Shown here: positions 11,431-23,107 of the stretch, piece by piece
Layout of the letters: each line of letters begins with the position of its first letter
How positions within the stretch are numbered: position 1 is the first letter of the stretch
From: Pezicula radicicola
Taxonomy: Eukaryota > Ascomycota > Leotiomycetes > Helotiales > Dermateaceae
DNA length: 64,000 bases
Assembly: GCA_003008705.1 (NCBI GenBank)
Contig: PDUO01000007.1
Location: forward strand, 967,885-1,031,884
Direction: 5' to 3'
The notes under the pieces: generated by a model
Told to the model about the DNA's origin: nothing
Seen by the model: only the letters and a program-made list of their open reading frames with translations
Databases searched by the model: none
Program-made: the position numbers and the translations under genes

Positions 11431-11825
11431 ATGGTAGGTTTAATATCACAGCTCCATCAAGGGGTACCCTCATATTGAAAAGGTCATCGATACTAATACC
11501 CTATAAGCTGGACAAACTTGTTGGCCTTGCGATGCTCGTCGCTGCTTCCGTCGTTTTTCTCTACTACAGCTTCTGGACACTTGTTATGGTACAGGATAAA
11601 CCTTTCTAAACCAAGCCTTCCAATGCTAATTCATCTCAGCCCTTTGTCGATTCGGACCATCCTCTACAAAACGTCTTCCCTCCTCGAGTTTGGGCAATCC
11701 GCATACCTGTCATCTTAATTCTCCTGGGGTCTGCTGTAGTAGGCTCCTTCTTAAGTGTGGTCATGATTCGAAGCAATAGGAAGAGAGTGGCGAAGGCTAA
11801 GACCGCTTCGAAGAAGAAGGCGTAG
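11431..11825 (+). CDS. dpm2: Dolichol-phosphate mannosyltransferase regulatory subunit DPM2
   Basis: DPM2 is a small ER membrane protein that stabilises the catalytic DPM1 subunit making dolichol-phosphate-mannose, the donor for N-glycans, O-mannosylation and GPI anchors. The gene has three exons: 11431-11433 (only the ATG), 11508-11588 and 11640-11825. Intron 1 (11434-11507) has GTAGGT and a clear TACTAAT branch site; intron 2 (11589-11639) has GTACAG and CTCAG; both are phase 0. The 89-residue product starts MLDKLVGLAM and has two membrane spans (about 4-27 and 43-67), as in the family (human about 84 aa). The intervening loop has the family-typical PFVDSDHPLQ. The C-terminus ends KKKA, which fits a KKxx ER-retrieval signal. 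The one-codon first exon makes this gene easy to miss. Confidence 0.93.
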
Positions 11826-12557
11826 AGATCACGGGAAGGGATCTATGATGATGGAACAACTTGCTATGATGTGGATACAGGTCCGAAGGTCAGGACGAGG
11901 AGCAATCATCCAAACTATACTTTGTAATAGTGCCTCTCGGGTCTCATATTCAGGCGCATGCTGAAGTCACGGGCATATTGAGGAAGACCCAGCGCCAATG
12001 TACCCAAAATATACCCCTGTATCCCCTTGGAATATGGCAATGTCAAGGAACGTGTTGTAAAAGCGCCTCACTCACAGCATTTGTAAAATGCATGAATGAT
12101 TTAGGGTAAGACAGTCAGGTACCATATGCAATAATCACAAGAACCCAGCAGCTAACGCGCATTGTACACATTCGGCGCGCGCTGTATGATCCAATGACGG
12201 GACTCGAGCGGGTGAAGACTAGCGCAGTCCGGTGATGGAGATGCAGGCTGCCCCTCCTTGGCTGTCATCCGTTGAAGCTTCGTCTTTGTAACAAACACCA
12301 CAACTCACAAAGAACGAACGCATCCTAGACCCTCAGACTTGCTATTGACACAGTGCAATAGTATCTCGAGCTTCCCGCGACTTCTCCTGAATAATCTGGC
12401 TGTTCAGGAAGCCCGGGAGGTCAGAGAAACCCCCAACCTCTCCCACTTACCCGCCTCATCGGTCAGCCTGCGGAGTCGACTTCTTGCGATATCGAGTCTT
12501 CAGCCTGGGTATTCGTGTCGGCATCAGAAACCTCAACGGTATATTATCGTCATTTGA
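11826..12557. other. Intergenic region between DPM2 and the WD40 gene
   Basis: About 730 bp. It holds the DPM2 3' region and the promoter and leader of the plus-strand WD40 gene. A 72-codon open frame at 12339-12557 ends just before the chosen ATG at 12558; it has no domain and reads as leader sequence. Nothing else is supported. Confidence 0.55.
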
Positions 12558-15500
12558 ATGCCCCCTTCATCCGATCAAGACACCAGCAATACAACGAGCG
12601 GCAGTCCTGCTACCAACAACAACAATAACAAGCTGAGTCAGAAGCATTCAGCTGGTTTACAGATACCTTCAAGGAACGGGAAGAAAAATGGGACGGCGAA
12701 GGAGGGTAATGGCGGTGGTGTTTTGGCAGCGGTAACAAAGAATGCCTCAAAGCTGTCGTAAGTAGCCTCTGTCTTCCCGACTGTGAACCTACCCCCTTTG
12801 CCAATAACGGTGTGCTAACCAACCATGGAAACCGTAGTAACAAGTCATCCATTATGCCTAAATCTCAGTCACCAAAGATGCTGCCGGTGACTTCGACATC
12901 AAACGGAAATCCAGTCACCTCTCCTTTGTTGGACCAGTTGGCTAGTGCTGCTTTGCCTTCCTCGAGCACCCAGAACACAAATGAATGGGCAAAGAATGTT
13001 CCTGCTTATTCTAGCTCTCCAAGCAACTTGATAAACCTGGGTGAATCACCGCCTACTCTACCTTCTTCGTATGAAGACCGTGTAGCGAATTTCGGTGGAT
13101 GGTCTACAAGAGAGCAACGGATACCGAACAGTTATAACCCATCAGCTTCTCCCCCTGTAGGCCGCAGAAGACCTCTGAGTTATCAGCCTGACAGCAGCCC
13201 TTTTCAACCAGGCACGGAGGACCAATCTTTACAAATGTCACCTTACGGTCGCCGAACTTCAATGTACTCTCAAAGCTCCCGCTATCCATTGCCGCCTCTT
13301 CCACATCAACCTCAAGCACATTTCTATGGAATCCCTGATGTAAATCACATCTTGTCTCCCCGCGGGCCCGGTCTAACTCCAGGAGAGAATGGCTTCTACT
13401 GCGGTTTCGATAGCCTACCAGCTCAAGATCCTTCCAAACCTCCAGATAATGTCCTTGTGACAGGTTATGAGGGTGGATTCAATGTCTACGTTGTGAATAA
13501 AAGAGGCCTGGAAAGGACGGTGAACATCGATGGGCTTCGTGGGGGCGTCTACAATGCGAAGGTCATACCTTGGACAGTCCGAGGAGATAGTTCTATAGAG
13601 TTCCCCTTGATTGCAGTTGTCATCCACGGTCCTGCATCAATTTCCAGCGATTCCAGCGGAGAATATGCGGTTGCCTCATCAGATGGAAATTCTGTGCGCC
13701 AAAGCGATAGTGTTCGTGGCTCACCACGGTTACCTCAGTCAATCCATGAGAATGAAACCAACGTGGCCGACTACCAAACAAGTGTAGAGGTCTACTCATT
13801 GAATACCAAGAAATTGATCACCACTCTTCTCTCGGCCCCGAAAGCCCCAGCCACGGTGTCCAATTATAGCCAGATGGTCACCGCCCCTCCGCCTGTGGGT
13901 TCGCTGACGATTCGTGCTGATAATGGCAACCTTGTTGTGGCATCTGGGACGACTGGAGAAACCTGGATTTTTCGCCAGGGAGACTCTCAAGATGGACAAG
14001 TTCATTTCCGGTGTATTGGGAAAATCTGGACGACTATTCAGCAGGGGCTTTCTATGAGCGCAGCAGGTGCGAATGGGACAGTGGATGGCGACTGGAATTC
14101 TACTGAAACTTCATCCTCGTCACAACAGAAGCACTACAAATCTTCGATCTTGTCCTTAAACGGACGCTGGCTTGCATATTGCCCAGCTACTCCATCGTCA
14201 CATATTTCTCTTCGCGCAGCAGTACCTGGTGTATCTGGCACGGCAAAGGTATCTGGTTTGAATGCACAAGCACCACCTCAACTGCCACAGGTAAACTGTC
14301 AAGTGGAAACGCCTGGAGGCGAGAGCATGATCGGGAAGATTGCTCAGGTTGCAACACAAGAAGCCATCAAGGGAGCAGCATATGTCGGGAGGCAAGGGAT
14401 GCAGGCTTGGAACAGCTATTGGAACAAATCCGCTGCGCAGCCGACAAATGGGCAACATGCTTATAACCCAAACCTGTTTCCTCCTACCCATGGAGTCGCA
14501 GTACCAGCACCAGTGGTAAACAAGGATCCTGGCCTGATATCAATCCTCGACCTTGATGCCCTTGCACAGCACAACTCCTCTGGGGCAGGATCGCCTCATC
14601 CTCTTGCAACCTTCAAAGTTCCTGCTGGATGCAGTTTCTTATCTTTCTCTCCGAGTGGCTTGGCTTTGTTTGCAGCAAGCTCTAACGGCGACGTCCAATA
14701 TGTGTGGGATTTGATGCGGCTGCAATATGTAAAATCCTCACTTTTGAAAGGAGGCTTTCCAGGAGCCGTTTCCCAAGGCCCGCACGTTAGACAGGTAGCT
14801 CGATTTACACGCATGACTATTGCCAAGATTGTGGACGTTGTTTGGACAAAGCCACACGGAGAACGAGCTGCAATGGTCACAGAGCATGGAACAGTACACA
14901 TTTTGGATCTCCCTGCAAGTGCTTTCACATGGCCGCCACCTCGTCGGAGGGTAACTGTGCCATCCTCGAAAGACGCAACTGCCGGCAACGAGCCTTCTAC
15001 CATGCCTCTCTCCGCAGCTGCAGCTGAGGTGGCCTCGAGTACAATCAGTACATTGTGGAATGTGGCCCAGCCTCTAGTACGGACAAGACGGAGTAGCTCA
15101 GGCGTAACGAACTCAACGGCGACAAATGCATCGACTCAAGCAGGGCATGGAACGCAAGCACAGGCGTTGAAAGCTAATATTAGCAGATCTTTTGGTGCAG
15201 CGACTGGTAGAATGAATGAGATGCGCAAATCGAGCGGCAAGCAAGTGCGCGTTCACCTCCCTCAAAGCCCGACACCACCAGGGCCAGCCTGTGTCAGGCT
15301 GGCGAGTGGAAGACATCATGACTTGGTCATAGTAATAGGTAATGGAATTGTCAGAATCTACAACATCAAGAGTCGTAGAGCGGACCGTCCCGCAGATAAG
15401 CAAAAGGCATCACAAGGCGCCAAATATGTTGAGCACAGAGTACCATCGCTTCCAGATCAAAAGGCTGTACCAGACAATCTAAGTAACTTACATCTGGACG

Positions 15501-16063
15501 ATAATTTCGATAATTCAGATAGAGACAACGAAGAACTTCGATGGGCACCGAGGCAGACAAAGGGCTCGAGTGCAGTCCATTCAGGGACCGAATCTTCAAT
15601 TCCACAGGCAGAGATAGAATCGAATGCACCATACCAGCCATTCCATACCGACCGCCGAGTTGGTCTCTACATACGCTCGAGCAGCGATGTCACACCCCCT
15701 TCGCCTTCAGTTTCCGCCCTTCTCGCTCCACAGAGTCTGCCTAGTACAAAAGCCTGTAAGGACACGAAGTTGAAGTCCGCGTGGGCCTTCGGCGGCCCTA
15801 TCAAAGCCGTCAAGCTTGACGTAGGTCCCAGACCTATGACAGAAGACGAATACGACGACCCATTTGACCACCGGGCTCTTCCATCATCAGCCATCCAGCG
15901 CCAGTTGAGAGTGACCGACAGCAGCGATGGCATTGATCAGATCGTTGTCACGACTCGTATTCGTCACGGCGCTCGTTCCCGGGCTGGAAATGGGGACATT
16001 GACGAGGAAGGCTTCTTTGAGGACGACTGTGAAGTTCTTGACTTTGCAAGCCAGCGAGTGTGA
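12558..16063 (+). CDS. Large WD40-repeat protein, BCAS3-like (about 1141 aa)
   Basis: Two exons, 12558-12757 and 12838-16063, join across an intron with GTAAGT, GCTAAC and CGTAG, in phase 2. The N-terminal 200 or so residues are low-complexity and Pro/Ser-rich. A beta-propeller-like core follows: NVLVTGYEGGFNVYVVN near 230, a segment ending VASGTTGETWIFRQ near 385, SFLSFSPSGLALFAASSNGD near 605 and RAAMVTEHGTVHILDLP near 690. The order and the SFSPSG/WDL signature resemble fungal BCAS3-type proteins, which relate to PROPPIN/autophagy propellers and in animals act in phagophore and cytoskeletal functions. The C-terminal third is mostly disordered and ends in an acidic tail. Coding status is very secure; the BCAS3 assignment is moderate, and a generic WD40 scaffold is the alternative. 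Confidence 0.85.
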
Positions 16064-18749
16064 ACTGGTCTAAGGCACATTACTGAAGAAAAAAAAAACT
16101 TCTCTTCTCATTCTACACGTGCAATTTTTGTTCATAGACAAGCCGGGGGCGAATTGGATTGATGCATTACTCTGGGGTATCTCAACAGGTCTTTGCGGAC
16201 TTAGTTTATCGGTGGGCTACTTATTCTGCATGATGGTACAGGCTTTTTGCTTGTGCTGGTGTTTGGGTCGAGATTGGTAGGGATTCGGTTGGGCTGGCAT
16301 GGGAATCGGATTGAGGTCACTGAGCGAGATACCAAGAATGAAGCATATGCATTATAGACTCATATAACCATAATACGAGAGTGTCAGACTGTTGTGCAGG
16401 CAAGTGATGAAGTGATTACTAATTGATGTAGCTATGTGTCAGTTTCTGGCTATCAATAAATAATACTAGTAGTAAAACTGTGTGTGGCTTCTCACATAAC
16501 CCATCTACAACTACGCAAGGAAAATAAGTTCATTGATTGATTGTCGCGTCCGGCGCCATCCAACACTATTTGTCTATATGCCCTTGAAGACGATTAGTTA
16601 ATGTTGAATTCAGTGAATATATGGGAATAGTCATGTGATCGTCCTACTACTACAAGTTGGCCCATTCCCACACAATAGCTTCCACACAGAACACAGAACA
16701 CAATACAACTCCACTAATTGCCACCCACATGTTGCTGCCCACTTATATTGTGCCCATTCAACAGTTGACTATTGCATCAAAAGTATAATATCGTGTATGC
16801 CACTAATGAAGTAAACTTTTTAGACTTGTTATTGTTAAATTAGTTGTTATCATTATTCTTTTGGTTTCTGTATTGCAAATCAGATAAAGTATTTAAACAT
16901 AAGAAAGGTTTCCTTGGTGCTTCGTTTGTGAGACGGTGGTTGCGTTACTCTAAGGATACTTCAGGCCACACCTCCACTACCTTTATCATTATCGACAAAG
17001 ACTACCAGCTTGATTCACCAGGTATCCTCTACATGCACCACCACCCAACTCTAGGCTGTACGTTCTGCACTCACTGAAATGCGAGTCTCGACTATCGTCA
17101 GGAGTGCTGTGAGACCTACTCTCTTATGTTGCCGTCGTGCTGTAAATTAAAGTCCGGTATCCTACATAATGCTCTATTACATTCTTGTTATATGTAGTTC
17201 TTTTATGTCATACTTGCGCTGTCTAAAGAGGTAGAAACCAATATGCCTTGATTTGTCTTGGCTAGAGCTCTGCCACTGCTAATCTCCTACCTTGACTGAG
17301 ATTTTTCTGGTTATTCAACTTCCGCCCCTTCGGAACAAAGACATAGATATATAGTTGCACGAGATGTCGCTTAATTTATCTCTTTACTTTAAACTTTGCC
17401 TAATAACCCAAGCAGCAATTAGCTGTGCCACTGTTCAAGTAAGCAGATCGAGACATACGAGTCAAGTAAAATATATATTTCTTTTTAGTCAAGGTTGTGC
17501 TCTACAAATTTGTCATGTATCAGCTACATTCATTTATCCTTTACTGTAATCGAGGAAGTATAAGCGAATGGGTCGTCTTTGACATCCAGGATAAGCTTGG
17601 CCCTGCAACCTACTAGATTTGGTGAATTTGAAACCTTCAGCTCAAAGTTCAACTGTATTACATAGTTACAATATCAAGCTTGTTCTGTTTACAGTATAGA
17701 TTCAAGAGTCAAAATCTTCTGAGAAGTACAGAGCGTAAAGACTAATTATCCCACAATATAGCCAATAATTTCTAGCTATATGACAGAGTCTATTTCCCAA
17801 AATTCCAAATCTGTAGTTCATAAGGGATATACAAGGATTATTCTACCCCTTATCTACGTCCTACACTCTTCAATTTATACTAGACTCATTAAGTAATTCA
17901 AATGACAACAAATATGCTAATGATAGCTAACGTGTACGTTTGCTGCCGTGTAGATTTGAAATTCTTCTATCAACCTTGGTTGCAGAACCTAAAACACTAA
18001 ATAATAACAGTTCTATGCAGCCCTAGTGAAAACTTTAATCAAAGAAGAAATTCCTATGACATTTCCATTCTCGTCAAACAGGTAGAAGAACATATTAATC
18101 TCTTTTACTCATCTATAAGTTCTAAAATTTTAGTCACAAAGTGAGAAAGGTTTTTTGTGGGTTGTGTATAGCTTGATTTCTCTTAGTTTTAGGCTAAGCC
18201 TGCTTTCTGCATCCGAATCTCTCTAAGGCCTTTAGACTCGACTACAGTACGACTAGAAAGTAGCCCATTAAACACTCTTTTACTTCTATAATACCTGGTT
18301 CTACTTTATACTATCATCACTACAAGCTCTCTTTATAAGACTTGTTTTCGAAAAGTACTCGCTATATTATGTTATTTATGTACCATAGCAGGGCAGATAC
18401 AGCTCCGAGTATTAACTCTCAAGTTAAACTTTCCTCTTTCCTCTATATTCTCGACATTACTATAAGAGAGAGAGAGCTGTTAGTCTGTGTACATACATAG
18501 CATCGTATAGTACAAAGAGTTACTTTAACAAACAAATCCCACCTTAAAGAAGTTCATAGCAAATAACAATTATCTTTAACTTTAACGAATGTCCCAATCG
18601 CAGGTGTATCTCGTAGTATGAAAAGATATATTGCAGAGGAGTCACTAATTGAAACTATTGTGAAGTCAGGATCCTTCCTACCAGTCATAAGTTATCTACG
18701 CAAGCTAAGCATTACATCCACAATCGCACCGGCAGCAGCAGACAACCAC
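16064..18749. other. AT-rich gene-poor island, left part
   Basis: From about 16.6 kb onward the sequence turns AT-rich, with frequent stops in all frames and only two open frames just over 60 codons (16844-17077, 17355-17549), neither domain-bearing. An A-run near 16088-16098 and AATAAATAAT near 16456 suit the 3' end of the WD40 gene. The texture suggests old, mutated repeat DNA; RIP-type decay is an inference that needs dinucleotide counting. Confidence 0.55.
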
Positions 18750-19438
18750 TCAGAACGAGCGACGACTTGAAGAATTACCTATTTGCCGCACTACCTCTAG
18801 TACATCTTTCAGCATCTGAACATCCTCAGCCTGCTGGTATCGTTGATGTAAAATCTGCTGGATGATTTCCTCATTAGACGGACCTCTACAGCCTCACCAG
18901 TATCATTATCAATCGAGAACGATGCAGACGATGCAGAAGCAAGGTAAACATACTCAACCATCACTTCATTGACAACCTCTCACAGGTCTGCCATTGCTTT
19001 CTCGGTCATTTCTAACATCTGTACGAGCTGATCTTTTTTTGCTAAAAACCGGCCAGCCCCAAGCAATCGTCTCAATGGCGATGGTCGGTACCAAGGATCG
19101 AAGTGTTTGCGTATATTTGTGAGAAAAATCTTCTGATTAAACTAATGGGACGTACGCCCGGTCGAAAGCTCTCTGCAGGCGGGATGCTTGTTCCTCGTTG
19201 CCGATCATATTTTCTGCTTAAACTTGGATTGAAGATGACGGGCTTCCTTGAATCGCGTCTCCAGTATTTCCATCATTTCACTCATTTCCTTCACAGCATT
19301 TCGCAAACCCGACAAGTACCAGTGATAGCCGATTAAAAGCGTGTAACCAAATGTCAGAATACCAATCACGTTTCCTGTAACGGACAATACGCCATCTTTG
19401 CAAGAAAGGCAACTTTCCGGGTTAGCTGTGCACGACAT
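18750..19438 (-). pseudogene. Degraded gene for a coiled-coil protein with one membrane span
   Basis: On the minus strand an ATG at 19438 opens a protein-like frame with a Cys-bearing start (MSCTANPESCLSCKDG), a hydrophobic segment (VIGILTFGYTLLIGYHWYL) and a charged helix (AVKEMSEMMEILETRFKEA). It stops at a TGA at 19208-19210. Protein-like sequence continues in shifted frames: IGNEEQASRLQRAFDRAYV, then FDPWYRPSPLRRLLGAGRF with a second in-frame TGA at 18980-18982 followed by EVVNEVMVEYVYLASASSAS. After another shift comes NEEIIQQILHQRYQQAEDVQ, reaching a stop at 18750. At least three breaks in one otherwise coherent helical protein point to a pseudogene rather than introns, since no GT-AG pairs fit. 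The family is unknown to me; these look like paralogue-rich fungal membrane/coiled-coil proteins. Confidence 0.6.
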
Positions 19439-19728
19439 ATTGTGCTCTCGAGTATTGACAAACTTGCGCAGCGGAAGAAGATACTTAATTCGAGTGTTAT
19501 TGTTCCGAGTGAGATGAAGGACATTCAACAGGAATAGCTACGATTCAAACAGGGGCCTTGCTGATATACCATGTTAAGGGTTCTCGTGCCGCTGAGACTT
19601 AGACTGATTAAGGCGAAGTAAACACTGCACACAGCCCAGGTGACTGAAAGATAGAGAATTATATGGACGAGGCCTCCCTAGTCACTACCTATATAGTAAT
19701 GTTTAGACAATGCAGAACGGATAAAGTC

Positions 19729-19905
19729 TACCGTACGAATTGGTTTATAAGACATCATTTTGAATAGCTATCTATTTAGAGATAAGAGATAGATTTAAGT
19801 AACCTACTTGATCTAAGTACATTACTTGACTTAGGTAACTTAGCTGATTTATATATCTCAGTTACCTAAATCAAGACGATATCTTATAAACCAATTAATA
19901 CAGTA
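19729..19905. repeat. MITE-like element with imperfect inverted ends
   Basis: The left end (19729-19756, containing AATTGGTTTATAAGACATC) matches the reverse complement of the right end (19878-19905, containing GATATCTTATAAACCAATT). Mismatches are few and mostly of C/T type. Between the ends is a second, inner inverted pair: TTGACTTAGGTAACTTAG at about 19825-19842 and CAGTTACCTAAATCAAG at 19859-19875. The unit is about 177 bp, AT-rich and non-coding. This nested palindromic form suits a non-autonomous DNA transposon. Target duplication is not clear. Confidence 0.55.
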
Positions 19906-21766
19906 CCTTCTGCCTATAAAAAACCCTTAGCTTACCTCTAGTAAGCAGTTCATATTCTTTTTGTAGGTAGCAACAAACAGAATTTAAAAGCGTGAGATAT
20001 ATGCGTGTAGGTTGTCGATGATACACTATCACTATTTCTGTTAGCCGATCTCCCTCAACAATAGGCTGCTGTAATGAGTCTGTTGGAGCTAGAACAGCAT
20101 TCGCACTTCTAGGTATCTAGAGATGCCGGTGTAATATTTTCTTATGTCCTCTTTAACACTATCATTTTCTCATATAGATACTACGTAACAGGTTATCCTT
20201 ACAATAGGGAGCATTGCGCAACCAAAGACGACAACCTTTTAAGAATAGCTACCTTATATATTATTATAAATCTTTTTTTCTTTCAAAGAGCCCACTTAAT
20301 AATGTTTGGATTATTGTTTGATATTAGGCAGCACTAAAGTAAGCTAAGACCTTATTAAGAGCTCTCCTAAGGATTACAGAAGTCAAAACAACTAGTCTAT
20401 AAAGCCTAATCTAAACGCTCCTATCTTTAAACCTAACTCTATAAATAACAAGCCCTATCCTACTACTGAAAACCTCAGTTAAATCTAGACAAAACCTCTA
20501 TAAAAATATCTAGTCTTTTCTCCCTACCTACTAAATATAGCTTTCATCTCCTCCCTAACCTTTAGTTATAACACACTTAAATATAGCAATATTAACAACC
20601 TTCAACCGCCCTTGCCCCAAACATCCTATTCGCAACAGAACCCGGTTGTCTAATTATACTAACTCCTACATCCTCCCACATCCTACATCTATAAATGAAA
20701 AAGCAAATTCTTAGAGTTAACGAGATAAGTAATCATCATGCGCTCCATCATAGAAGACTACTTACTCTGCAGCTATGCTTTAGTTAATCATAGCAACAAC
20801 TTCTTATAATATAGGTTTTCTGCAACTATTATTGCCAAAGTTACTGCCCCCTAAGTTATTTTCGGAGGATCTTAGAGAAAATTTACTGCCTTCTTCACTA
20901 ATGGGGCTTGCGGTTGCGCTGTCTGTTATGGGTATATCTAAGTGCTTGTTTTGTTTCTGTTCCCGAGGCTAAGACATATCCTTTAAGACGTCTCGACCTT
21001 TCGAATTCCAAATTCTGCCGAGAATTTAATCTTGATAAGTGGAAGCTTCGTGCTATATAACATACCTCTTTTACCCTCACCCTAACTAGCTAATTTGCAG
21101 AGAAAATACTGAGTACTTCACCTCTATCTTGTAGTTCGCTTCTTTATACCTTTCGTACATCTCATAGCCTTCCTTCTTTAATCCTCACTAATAAGTTTTA
21201 CGGCTTCAGCTTCGCTTAGCACATCTTCTCTTCTAAAACATATCCTTCAATACATACATCTCTGGCTTCCGAATCCAGTCCCCTCTAAACCCATCTCCCA
21301 ATTTCTCAATCCAATTCCAATTCCATTAAAAATCAAATCTCAATAGATTCCGAACACGATCCTAGAATGGGGATAGAGAACTCACTAGTTCACCCTATAA
21401 CCACTGCACTGTATCTTCATCTCTGATGGTGAGCTCCAGCTCATTTTTATGGAGCATTGCAATCTAAGTAGATGATACGCTTATAATTGGTTCAAATGAT
21501 AAAGCGATAAGCTTTGTGTTATATAATATTCCTCTCAAACTTACCCTTTCCCTCTCTCCCTCTTCCCCACCCGACCAGACCTCACATAAGCGAGCTATCA
21601 CGTGCCCCTCCCATCCCAACCTCCTACTTTTTTCACCTACCTAGATATGTTTGAATTTACATTTCTGATTTGTACTTCCTATCTTAGATTAGCCGCTTTA
21701 GGATTTATTTATTATAATATTGATACCGAGGTACGGTGGAGGTAGGTTTTTTGGAGGTGGATAATA
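19906..21766. other. AT-rich gene-poor island, middle part
   Basis: About 1.9 kb of AT-rich sequence with dense stops in all frames. The one open frame just over 60 codons (20898-21080, minus) has no domain or splice context. Nothing supportable as a gene, RNA or intact transposon was seen. Confidence 0.5.
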
Positions 21767-21790
21767 AGGGGAGGTTGGCCAACCTCCCCT
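21767..21790. repeat. Perfect 24-bp GC-rich palindrome
   Basis: The bases at 21767-21790 read AGGGGAGGTTGG followed by its exact reverse complement, giving a 12-bp perfect stem without a loop. Its GC-rich nature contrasts with the AT-rich surroundings. It lies four bases before a second inverted repeat. It may be part of a transposon end or an insulator-like site; the role is unknown. Confidence 0.7.
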
Positions 21791-21793
21791 CGA

Positions 21794-21822
21794 TGACCCC
21801 TCCATGAGAACACGAGGGGTCA
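21794..21822. repeat. 9-bp inverted repeat with 11-bp loop
   Basis: TGACCCCTC at 21794-21802 and GAGGGGTCA at 21814-21822 are exact reverse complements with an 11-base loop. With the adjoining 24-bp palindrome they form two hairpins in tandem, giving a potentially strong secondary structure. Confidence 0.65.
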
Positions 21823-21945
21823 AAAATCCTTCCCATCACCAGCCCCCAGCCCTCCCTACCTCCCCACTTTCTACAGTACTGCGGGGACAGTTGTGGATCT
21901 ACCAGTACGCACAGTACATCAAAATTCGTCATCTTACTATTGTAA

Positions 21946-22088
21946 TTCATCCTGGCCCAAATAATCCTTATTTCTGTCTAAGCGCAACTAACTAGATATA
22001 GCAAAAAATGGGACTTCCTCATTGAGTGATTGGTTAATTACCCTTGATGCGCTCAGATAGAAATAAGGATTATTTGGGCCAGTATGAA
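21946..22088. repeat. MITE-like element with long terminal inverted repeats and GTAA flanks
   Basis: The left arm (from 21946, TTCATCCTGGCCCAAATAAT, through TCCTTATTTCTGTCTAAGCGCA) pairs with the right arm ending at 22088 (CCAGTATGAA), over about 40 bp with only three or so mismatches. The unit is 143 bp with a core of roughly 60 bp and no coding capacity. It is bordered on both sides by GTAA (21942-21945 and 22089-22092), compatible with a 4-bp target-site duplication. A non-autonomous DNA transposon is the simplest reading. The four-base duplication is an observation from one copy only. Confidence 0.72.
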
Positions 22089-22092
22089 GTAA

Positions 22093-23107
22093 GTCTTATA
22101 CTCCGTAAGCGCTGTAAATCATGGTTCATGGTTCATGGGCGCTTCTAGAAGAGTTGTTAGATGAATGAATGACTCGAAAGAGTGGGATATGATGGGATGG
22201 TACGAAGACGAAGATCTTGATACCCCGGTTCTTTTCCATGCGATTTTCTCTTGGTACTATGTAATCTATGTAAGTCTTACATAAGATGAATTGTGACATG
22301 AGAATGAATTCGGGCAGGCTGTTTGTTGTAGTTGTAATAGTTAAAGGGAAGAGTATCTCGAAGGTTTACAATTCAAGAAAATCACGCAGTTACATCACAT
22401 TCATAGCTGCAAAATGAGGTAGATGGATAAAAAGTAATCATTAAAATCCATCCAAATAGCGATATGCAGTGGTGGTGTATCATAGAAAAGAGCAACCACC
22501 ATGATGAATCGGGGCCATGCATTTGCCACACCTAACCTGCATCATCGATGCAGAGATCCAGAGATGCAGTAAAAAAAAGGTTCGGAAAACGCCGCATAGT
22601 ATGTGTGTCCATATCCAGTCGTAGTGTTCCCATGCAGAGCCATCCATCATCTCATGATCATTCATCGTCATATCGTCTTCTCATCCTCTCCTCCATCCAC
22701 TCAATATTCCTCTCAGACTCCGCTCATCCCCTCGAAGGACAAAAGCGAGTGTTGATGAGAGCTGGTGAGAAGATGTGTATAAAAAAAGTAATACAAACAA
22801 CAACAAATTGTTGCCTATAAGCAAAAAAACAAACAAGCCACAAGCCCATACTTTCAAAAGAGGGAAAACCACCAATTTCGATGTATGTTGCTCGCTTCGT
22901 CGCTACCCTCCATCTTTGTTGTATAAATCTTCCTTAGTCCGTGTGGAAAAGCGAGTGTGGGTATTTCGTTACTGTGTATCATAGGGGGTTTCGTAATACG
23001 GGTACAAGAATCAAAAACTAATCTAAAATCGGGTTCCCTTGAATCCGCTCAATAATTCTGGGGAACATTTCTGGCAAGGCCATCATGTTGAGATTAAGAA
23101 AGGCAGT
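22093..23107. other. Intergenic region left of the J-domain gene
   Basis: About 1 kb with no supported gene. It likely holds the 3' untranslated region of the minus-strand J-domain gene near its right end. Short frames at 22480-22984 on both strands overlap one another and lack domains. Confidence 0.5.

Noticed and set aside
14596..15003. 135-codon minus-strand open frame
   Set aside because: Antisense to the WD40 gene, with no supporting motif.
16600..23100. Intact transposase or reverse transcriptase in the AT-rich island
   Set aside because: Searched by eye for RT, integrase and DDE-type motifs in all frames; none of the open frames is long enough or carries such motifs.
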